This document shows, piece after piece, positions 1 through 8,600 of a stretch of DNA of 28,223 nucleotides. The position numbers and the translations under genes were made by a program. The stretch lies in IMG/VR virus record IMGVR_UViG_3300047457_000373, positions 1 to 28,223 of that record; one strand, written 5' to 3'. The DNA is from a virus. How positions within the stretch are numbered: the first letter of the stretch is position 1; each line of letters begins with the position of its first letter. Under the pieces are notes generated by a model, which did no database searches, was not told the DNA's origin, and was given only the letters and a program-made list of their open reading frames with translations.

Positions 1-1
1 T

Positions 2-103
2 CCTCACCAAGTCTGGGCAGAACAGGGCGAGCCACAATGTGGACATTTGTATCCATTTTGTACCCCAAACTGGGGAACGATAAAGGCTATATGTGATGGC
101 TAA
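2..103 (+). CDS. 3' end of an unidentified Cys-containing gene (partial)
   Basis: An open frame runs in from the left edge and ends at a TAA that overlaps the next gene's ATG by eight bases, the usual spacing in this genome. Only 33 residues are visible. They contain C-G-H near the middle, then C five residues later and another C near the end, plus several Trp, Tyr and Pro. This suggests a small zinc-binding tail, but the metal site is incomplete here. The coding assignment rests on the open frame and the overlap. No family is recognised. It reads in the same direction as the virion genes that follow and was probably part of the same transcript. Confidence 0.5.
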   Translation, partial: PHQVWAEQGEPQCGHLYPFCTPNWGTIKAICDG

Positions 104-530
104 TTTGGCAGATATTGGACTGTGGTACGAATCCCAGAGGCGACCCGCCCAGCAGAAGCGGGACGCCAGTTTGGCCATGAACTCGTACGCCCGCTTCCTT
201 TCCCAGCAGCGGGGCAATCGTCAGGCCATGGATATTGACGTTCAGGGAACCAAGGGCTTGGGCAAACTGGCAGCGCAGTATGGCGCTCGCGGTTTGCGTA
301 ACAGCGGCATCCGCACTCGTGGTGTAGGCGAGTATGGCGCTGGCTGGGCGCGCCAGAAGCAGGATGTGCTTGACCAAATGACGCAAGACATCCAGCAGTT
401 GGATTTACAGGATACTGCCGCCCAGGCGGAGTATAACAATTTGTTGCAGGAGTTGGAGCGGGAGAAGGAACGACGCATCCTTGAAGCCGCCATCAGTCTC
501 AATAGTGTGCGTCCTTTCTTGGGGAGTTAG
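96..530 (+). CDS. Putative virion-associated protein, 144 aa
   Basis: I do not recognise a named family. The protein is highly charged and Gln/Ala-rich. It opens with a basic segment, has a Gly/Arg-rich middle (residues about 50-80, with repeated GLR, RGVG and YGAG-like turns), and ends in a long predicted helix full of Gln, Glu and Leu (about 85-130). This composition is common in small internal or head-tail proteins encoded just before large internal virion proteins. A GTG lies three bases upstream; ATG 96 is preferred because AAAGG sits nine bases before it and because it makes an 8-base overlap with the preceding stop. Its stop is two bases from the next start, so it belongs to the rightward structural operon. 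The virion role is inferred from position and composition only. Confidence 0.7.
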   Translation: MANLADIGLWYESQRRPAQQKRDASLAMNSYARFLSQQRGNRQAMDIDVQGTKGLGKLAAQYGARGLRNSGIRTRGVGEYGAGWARQKQDVLDQMTQDIQQLDLQDTAAQAEYNNLLQELEREKERRILEAAISLNSVRPFLGS

Positions 531-532
531 TT

Positions 533-1402
533 ATGGGTTCAGCAGACCAGATGGAACGTGACCGCCGCCGTGCGGCGGGACAGTCTCCTATTTATATTTC
601 CAATGACTATAAGCGTCAATCGGACAAGCCTACTCAGACCACGCGTCGCGATAAGACATGGGATGAGATGAACGACAGTGAGCGCAGGAGCGCGCTTGAT
701 AAGGTTGACTGGGAAGGTCTTGGCAAGATGACTGGCACGACGCCATCCTCTAGTGGTGACGGGGGCAGCGGAGAGACGAAGAAGGATAAGACTTCCACGG
801 TCAACACTGCAGCATTGAAGAAGTATTATGATGATGCGATCAAGGCGCTTCTTGATGCTGTCAGTCAGAGCGGCAAGGGCATTGACGAATCGATTGCACG
901 CATGCAAGCCAGCCCCTATAACACGGCGAATGCTTATGGTAGTCTTGTCGCCCAGGCTCCGACCGTGGCCGCCAACCCGATTGCCGAGTATGCCGCTGCT
1001 GCTGGCATCTCGCCCACGATGGCCGCAGAGCAGGTTGCTTTGTCGCAGGCTCAAGGCGATGCGTACACGCGTGCTATGCAGAATGCTATCGATGTTATGT
1101 CTACGTCGCAACAGCAGGCCAACGCTTCGCGTCTGGCCGATATTGGTTTGATTGAAACTGGTGCTCGCCAAGATTTGGCGAACAATCAGTTGATGTTGCA
1201 GTTGGCTTTGGAGAAGGCCCGCATTGGTGATATGACAAGTCTTCAACAGCAGAATCTCACAAACCAATTGAATCTTCGCAATGCTCTGACAAGTCAAATC
1301 GGAAGCATCTTTCAGGGTCAGAATGTTGCACCAGAATCCATCTTGAAGTTGATTGAAGCGGCGTTTGCGAAGATCAATACGAATCAGTGGAGCATGGTGT
1401 AA
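533..1402 (+). CDS. Putative internal virion protein, 289 aa
   Basis: No confident family. The N-terminal 90 residues are polar and charged, with a Ser/Gly/Lys linker around residues 70-90, so probably disordered. From about residue 90 to the end the protein is Ala/Gln-rich and predicted almost wholly helical, with a clear heptad-like stretch (about 175-250, rich in L, Q, N and A). Such helical Ala/Gln proteins are typical of internal or ejected virion proteins of short-tailed phages, as in the T7 gp14-gp15-gp16 cluster, and this gene sits two places before a giant protein of that kind. GGGGAG lies a few bases upstream of the ATG. The stop overlaps the next start as TAATG, indicating translational coupling. 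Confidence 0.7.
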   Translation: MGSADQMERDRRRAAGQSPIYISNDYKRQSDKPTQTTRRDKTWDEMNDSERRSALDKVDWEGLGKMTGTTPSSSGDGGSGETKKDKTSTVNTAALKKYYDDAIKALLDAVSQSGKGIDESIARMQASPYNTANAYGSLVAQAPTVAANPIAEYAAAAGISPTMAAEQVALSQAQGDAYTRAMQNAIDVMSTSQQQANASRLADIGLIETGARQDLANNQLMLQLALEKARIGDMTSLQQQNLTNQLNLRNALTSQIGSIFQGQNVAPESILKLIEAAFAKINTNQWSMV

Positions 1403-2697
1403 TGGGCGACGAGAACGAAGATACCACCCTCAGCGAATACAACAAGATATTCGGGTCGATTAGTGACCCGCTATTCATGGTTGCTTCGGGCATTCTGACG
1501 CCCCAGGATTTGGCTGACATGATGAAGTATCTCACTTATGAACCAGTGAGTACTGATTGGCAGTCAATGAAGCAAGAGAATCAGTATTCCGATGGAACGC
1601 CGATTGATACTTTGCTTGCTGAGGCATACAATCAGGTTGAGCAGTATGGCCTTCGCCCCGAGTCTGTCCGTATTTGGATTATGAATCAGTTGCCTACGCG
1701 CAATGGCCAGATTTCCAACAGCGACATGGATAAGTTGGAATCGTGGATGAGTTTTGTTGATGAATTCAGCAAGCGATTTGAGGCAAGCATTGATGTTGCT
1801 AGTCCAGATGCAAAGGGTTATATTTGGGATTCCGCTACTGGCTCGTGGTTGAAGCCACTCGCTGATGATGTGGCCCGCCAGAATCTTCGCGATACCAATC
1901 TTGAAGGATTGTTCTCGCTCCCCGAAACTTGGCGTATCATTCCCGATGCGGTAACCCAGCAGGAGGCAATGGCTCTCGCTGATCGTGCCGAGCAACTTGG
2001 CAAGACAGCAGACAAAGCAGAAAGTGGAATGTGGAAGGCTGTTTCAAATGCGGCCAAAGAAGCGAAGGCTTCATTTTGGCAGTATCGTTTTGGTGTTGAA
2101 AAAGATGTTGCAGCCAGAAATACTGACGTTGCGCTTCCTGGTTCGCGTGGCCAGATGGAAGGATTGTCTCCCTCCGAACTGCCCAAGGGGACGCATCCCA
2201 ATTCTCCCGCTGCTCGCGATTTAGCGCAGCGCATGCTTCAGGCGCGCGGCATTCCGCGGCCTGCAACGCAAGGCAAAATCAATACTGTTGGTAAGGACAT
2301 TGCCACGATGGCAAAGTATGTTGCTCAACTTGCAACGCCAAAGAAGTCTTTGCCCGCTGTTGATGAAAAGACTCGCATCAACCTATCTGACCCCAATGGT
2401 TATTTCGCCAAGCAGGCAGAGTACTATGGTGCTAAAGGTGCTTGGTATGAGAATCAACCTGGCGTGTCAGAGAAGCGTGCTGCTGCTTCTGTTGTTGACA
2501 AGCAGGCAAAGGCGAAGGCGCTTGAAGCATACAATCTTGGTACTAGCGGCGCGTTGCAACTTCTTCAGGCTGGCGTTCCCGTAGCGCAGCCTCTTGTTTC
2601 TAGTAGTAGTGGTGGAAGCGGTCGCGCTGCACCTCGTGTTCTGTCCGATCAAGAGATCGAACAGATGGCCAACATGATTGCTGGAGGAATGGCATAG
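1402..2697 (+). CDS. Putative virion protein upstream of giant protein, 431 aa
   Basis: Unrecognised protein. The reading frame is open from GTG 1387, but ATG 1402 is chosen because it overlaps the previous stop as TAATG and has GGAG about ten bases upstream. The first 150 residues are acidic and rich in aromatic residues, including a run of short predicted helices. Residues about 180-250 are Ala/Lys-rich helix. The last 40 residues carry Val/Pro/Ser and a Ser-Gly linker before a final acidic helix. There is no signal peptide or membrane segment. Its stop shares one base with the next gene's start, so the two products are probably made in linked amounts. A structural or ejection role is inferred from context. 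Confidence 0.7.
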   Translation: MGDENEDTTLSEYNKIFGSISDPLFMVASGILTPQDLADMMKYLTYEPVSTDWQSMKQENQYSDGTPIDTLLAEAYNQVEQYGLRPESVRIWIMNQLPTRNGQISNSDMDKLESWMSFVDEFSKRFEASIDVASPDAKGYIWDSATGSWLKPLADDVARQNLRDTNLEGLFSLPETWRIIPDAVTQQEAMALADRAEQLGKTADKAESGMWKAVSNAAKEAKASFWQYRFGVEKDVAARNTDVALPGSRGQMEGLSPSELPKGTHPNSPAARDLAQRMLQARGIPRPATQGKINTVGKDIATMAKYVAQLATPKKSLPAVDEKTRINLSDPNGYFAKQAEYYGAKGAWYENQPGVSEKRAAASVVDKQAKAKALEAYNLGTSGALQLLQAGVPVAQPLVSSSSGGSGRAAPRVLSDQEIEQMANMIAGGMA

Positions 2698-5600
2698 TGG
2701 CAAACTGGGAAGACCTGCTAGCATCGGCACAGGGCGCAGACCAGACTAGACTTACGGGGACAAGGCCGAGGCCGAAGCGCCCCGCTGTCATCAGTCAGAA
2801 GGATGTGCTTGGTCCTTCTACGCCTGCCACTGAAGGCTTTGTTGCCCCTGGCAAAGAGCCGCCTGGTCCTGGTGGATGGAAAGGTTTCGTCACCGACCTA
2901 ATTGATTCTCCCCTTGGCAAGGTTATTACTGGTGCGGGAAATATTATTTCTTATCCTGGTCGTCTTGTAACGTCTAGCGTTCAGGAATGGGCGGACATGC
3001 TTGACTCCGACCCGAATACCAATGCTTCTTGGTCTGATATGTTTGAACAGGCCGCCAATCCTGAGTTTGGTTTTGGAAAAGTCATTGGCAATCTCACTGG
3101 GAATAAATGGGCTGATCGAATTCTTGGTTTTGCTGGCGATGTTTTTCTGGACCCACTTACATACGTGACGTTTGGTGGGGCTAAGGCATTTTCCGAAACA
3201 GCGAAACTTACTGGCAAGGCAGGTCGTACTGCTCGTCGCATTTCATCTCTTACTTCACAGGAAGGACGTTTGGCCTTGGCCAACCGCCTGTCTGATCTTG
3301 GCGCGGAGCCAGCATTGGTTCTTGACGCCGTTCGTCGTGGACGTGCAGCAGTAAAAGATGCCGATCTTCTTGCCAAGGCTGGGTACAGCCGCGCTGGCGT
3401 CTATTGGTTTGGGAAGCGCATACCAATGACAACGAAGTTGGGAACTGTTGCTGAAGGTTCTCTCACTTCGCTGCGGGTATGGTCTGGCGACCACGTGTTT
3501 AGGCGTTTGTCGTCGTTGTTTACTCCTCGTGATATGCAGGCCATTCGTGTTGCATTGGCGCGCGGTGAACGTCCCGCCACGGAGGAGAGCGTTGATCTTC
3601 TCAAGTTGGTTGTTAGCCGCAATGCCGAGCGCGCAGAGTGGGGCGCTGCTGGACGCAAGGCGTCCGTGTATCGCAAGCAGTTGACTAACGCTGTTTCCAG
3701 GGAAGACATTCAGTCTGCTCGTTCTACTGCATACAAGTATCTTGATGTGGCTGGCAAGCAAGCCCCTGCTGGTTCTGCAGCAGAACGTGTCGTCAACGGT
3801 GTTCGTCAGTTCTTGAATAATCTTGGCATGGATGTCTATAAGGCGGCCAAGGCTGTCGACCCTGAAGCACCCGTAGGGATGCTGGATAACTATTTCCCTC
3901 ACATCACGAGCGACAAGGCGTTGACGTGGATGAGCGATGATGGCAGTTCTCTCGCATTGACTGTTCGCGATCAGGTGTTCAATCCGCTTGACAACGTGTC
4001 TTCGTGGAAGACGCGTATGGAAGTTGGTGACGATTTCTTTGGCAAGATTCTGACGGAAGAAGATATCGCTGGCGGTATTGATTCATTGAATCAGATTGCT
4101 CGCGAGTATGGGAAACTTGATTTTGATTTCTTTGAAACTGATCTCCCAACAATTCTTGATAAGTATGTCGATGCATATACGAAGCAGATGGGTATTGTTG
4201 CTCGCCGCAAGAGCATGGTTGATAGCGGCGTGTACAAGAAACTGGATGAACTCATTGAGGTCAACCCAGAAATCGAGCGTGCTTTCTCTAGGGAGTTGAG
4301 GGCGGCGGACAAGGCGCGCGCCGCAGCACGTAACAAGGCTGTCAAGACTCTTGACGATTTCGTCAATTTCAGCAAATCGTTTATCAATGATGAGTTGAAG
4401 GCGGCAGACCAAGAAGCGTCTGGCGCTATGAAGAATGTTCTTGATGCCTGGGCCGAAGGTGCTGGCGCTGGGATGCAAAAGCATCTAGCAGAGAAGGCCC
4501 TGTCTTCCGCGAAGAACTCGCTGCTTGAAAAGCAGCATGCTCTCGCGGCAATGCTTGATGAGCGTAGCCCTATTCTTGATTTGTTGGAGGAGCGATACAA
4601 CTCCACGATCAAGCAGATTGATGATATCAATGCGGAACTTGGTCGTACGGAGACAGTCAGCCGTGAGATAATCGACAGGGTTTCTGTCCTGTCTAAGCAG
4701 ATTCAGGAAGACGCCAAGATTGAGGCAACGGTAGTTCAGAAATCAAATGTGATTCAGAACGACTGGTATTCTATTGTTGCTGGCAATAATCCCGCCCAAT
4801 ACAAGACGCTAGCGAATAATATTCGCACCGCCTTGTTTGGTGAGGTGAAGATTGAGGGCGGCATGGCGAAGAGGGTCAGTGGCTCTCGTCCTGTTATTGC
4901 CGACAAGGAACAGTTCAATTCTTTGGTTGCCGATTTCCGCAAGGAAATGAAGATTCCGAAGGGCAAGAAGTTGACTCCTGCCCAGTATCAGATTGTGCGC
5001 GATAGGTACGAGCGTGCTGGTGGCAAGTTCCTTGAGGGTGAAGTCGGCATCAAGAATCAGCCATGGTTCATGGCTGCACAGGGCGAGTCGCCCATAAATC
5101 TGGAAAAGATTGTCAAGGCAATTGAACCAGAGAGAGTGAAGACAACTGTCAACCGTGCTGTTGCTGGCGAAGCATCTCTTGAGGAGATGCGTGCGCTTGG
5201 CATGGCTATGCTTATTGCGCGTGATGATATTGCCCCAGAACTTAGAACTCGGATGGAGCAGTATCTTGCGGAGGCGGCAAAGGCCAACTCTTATCTTCTG
5301 GCATTCAAGCAGGCTCAACGTAGTAATCGTGGAGTAATTATTACTCAGCGCATTCTGGATAATTATGGCACTATCGAACGTGCGATCATCGATGACATTA
5401 CATCTTGGGCTTCGGCTAGTAACCTATTGGTAAAACTTGGTGACACCATCGATCAGATCGATGTTACACAGACAGTGCCATTTGACTTCTTGGCGCGACT
5501 TGTTGATAGCAATGAGTTTGCTTCACTCCGCAATTTGCTCGACCCATATCTTGGGTCGGATGATAACTTCATCAACATTAGGGCGCTTGCGAATATGCAA

Positions 5601-8600
5601 GAAGGATTTGAGGCTGGCGATCTTGCTGGTCTTGCGCTTCGCGGTACGGGAATAAATGCCAAATCTACCATTAGTGATCTTGGCGACTTTGCGATGGTGA
5701 ACTCCATTGAGGAGACACGCCCGATCACATGGGGCGAACTTGTCGATGTGCTTCAGAACCACATGAGAACTGTCCAGAAGAATACGTACGATATTGGGTT
5801 TGCTGTACAGGATATTGTTCGTGGCGAACTCAAGAATGTTACGACAGAGGGCAAGTGGATTGATGTTGGCGCCATGCTTGATTCCATGCGCTATGAACTT
5901 GGCAACTCGCCCTCGTTGGATGAAGTTGAGAAGTTTATTGATAGAGTCATCACTGGTAGGGTGGAGAAATCAAGCGTTAGAACGCGACCCATTACTGGTC
6001 GCGTCATGTATGACCCCTCTAGTGAATCTGACAGTCTTCGTTCTTTGATGAATGAAACTCGCAAGAAGTTGAATGCGCAAAGCAAGATTGACTTCTATGA
6101 TGTGAAGGGGCAGAAAGATGTTGCTGCTGCTCGCCGCGCAGTTCAGCGAGGTGAAGCGCCTGGTGAGGCGTTGAAGCAAGCCAAGATTGAGGCAACCGCG
6201 GACTTCGCTAAGCAGATTGAATCCATTGGTTATGGCGGTGCCAGTATTGACGATATTCGTCGCGAATTCGGCAACCTCCTAATGGAAGTGCATTTCAGGA
6301 GTGAAGTGCAATTGCGTTTCGACCGTGTTGTGGATTTGATGGCCAAGGAAGGACTTGTCGCCCACGAAGGAATGTTCAGGTCTGTAATCAATGCTGTTGC
6401 TCGCGACACCTCTAACGAGGTGTTCTCGCATAGCCGCGGTCTTGTGCGCGTTGAGTCAAAGATGCGCGAAGTTCTTGACATCATTGAGGGGAGCGATTGG
6501 ACTGGACGTTCTGAGGAATTGTATAATCGCCTACAGAGTATCGTCAACGATCAGACGTTTGACAACGACAGGTCGGTTGCTCTTATCACTCGTCTGAATG
6601 GCACTGGTTCAGCAAGCGAATTGTGGGCCGAATATAAGCGGTATGGTGGCAAGGCTGGTGACAGCGGATACGCATATCAGCGCAAGAAGATTGCTCAAGC
6701 ATTGAAGAACGACATGCTTACTACGGAGCAGCGTTTGGCCCTTCAGAAGGAACTTGAATCTCTTCCGACAGCAAAGCAATTGAGCGCATCAAAGATGCGT
6801 TTGAAGAAGGGCAAACTGCTGGACTGGTGGCGTGCACATATTGACCCGACCGCAACGTCGCTGAACGACAACGAGATTGTCGCCACCCTGAAGGAATACT
6901 CTGCAATCAAATCCAGTTCGGGCAGATTGACCGAAGACGCTTCTCCTATGGAGATGAAGCGTTGGGCGCAGGCAACTCTTGACAAGGCGCGGAACGCAAA
7001 TAGGGAACTGCGCAATCGCACTGGCTGGTTGCTTGATGCGAGCGACCCGTTTGTCGACGTACGACAGTTGAAGTTTACTGGCAATAGTATTCAGGACTTG
7101 CCCAGTTGGTACGCCAATAGTTTGTCCTATGGCGCACGTCGCCTGGAACAGGCAAACGATAGATTCAATCAATTGCTCAATGAAGCCATCAAGGCGGAAA
7201 TGACTATTGATGAATTCATTTATCGCATTGATGCCGAGAATCCAGATGTATGGAACTACCGTGACATCGTAGTAAATGAGGCGTTGAATCTTCCCAAGGG
7301 AGCCAAACTCACTGACGCTCAAGATGTTCTTGGCGCTTTGGAAATGCAAGACCTTCGCGCCATGCGCGCAATCCATTACAAGATTGCCGAGATCGAAAGT
7401 TCGCCAGAATATCTTCGTGCTCTTGTCCGACAGGACGAGCAAAAGATTATTGAACTCATGGTGCCATACGCCGCTAATCAACCTATCGATTTGTATTATC
7501 AGCGTCCGCGTCATGTCCTTGCGCGTGACGCATTTGATAAGGGCGTTACTCTTTATGTGAAAGAGGGCGAGCCGAATCTAGAGGCGAAGATCAATGTTGA
7601 AAAGGCCAAGCGAGATGTCGCGCGTTTGGAAAGTCAACGCGCTCAGGTTGCCGCCGACACGCAGAAGGGGCGCATGCAGACGGAAGAAGTTTATGCCGCT
7701 GCACAAGAAGAACGCACACGCACCCTTGCGCGTATAGATGCGGAATTGGAAATGGCTCGCGCGGAATATAACCGCAACTCCGCCATTGTCATGCAGGATA
7801 AGCGTTTTGAATCTGCTTCGTATAGGCCAGTTTTGAATCGTGCAGAAATCAAGCCTGGCAATACATACTTTACTGTCAAACAGGGAGCAGTCACCAAAGA
7901 TATCGAACGCTCACAAGAGCGTGTTATCTCATTGATGAAGGATAGTGAGAAGGCACGCAAACTTGCTGCTGGTAAACAAAGTGTTGAGCGTCTTGATCTT
8001 ATTGCAACCTCCAATAGACTTGCTCGCGAATCCGAAGATTTGCGCAAGTCAATCGATGATTCATTGCGCCCAATCCTTGAATCACCTGTTGAACCATTGA
8101 CTGTTTACACAGATCAATTTGCAACGCAGGTTAGTTTTGAACCGTGGGAAATTGAAATGTTGTTCAATTTCCACGGTGATACTAAGTTCCTCGCAGCACA
8201 AGCCCGTGAAACAGAAGGCAAGATTATTCCTACCATGCAACGATACTCTGGTGAAGTTGCATCTGCTGAAAGTGCAGCAAGAATGGGAGACGAGGGGCAA
8301 AGGGCTGCTTATCGTATGGCGAGACAGGAGGGCATGAGCGAGGAAGAAGCACGTCGCTACGCCGCAACTGTCACTCGTGCATCTGCGAAGCAGCGTGAAG
8401 CACGGCTCCCATCAATTGCTTCGATGCGCAAGGATATCGAGGATGCGGATGTCGCTGCGTTGCGTGCCGAGGCGCGCCTTGAGGGCGCTACTGCTAATGC
8501 GGATAAGCGGAATTCTGTTCTTCAAAAGATTCATTGGATTGCCAAATCAATTGGCGATGGCGATATTACCTTTGAAGACTTTGCCAATGCTTTATCGTTG

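Noticed and set aside
3255-5318. Leftward open frames up to 215 aa inside the giant gene
   Set aside because: These are mirror frames of a strongly coding rightward gene, with no ribosome sites or motifs.
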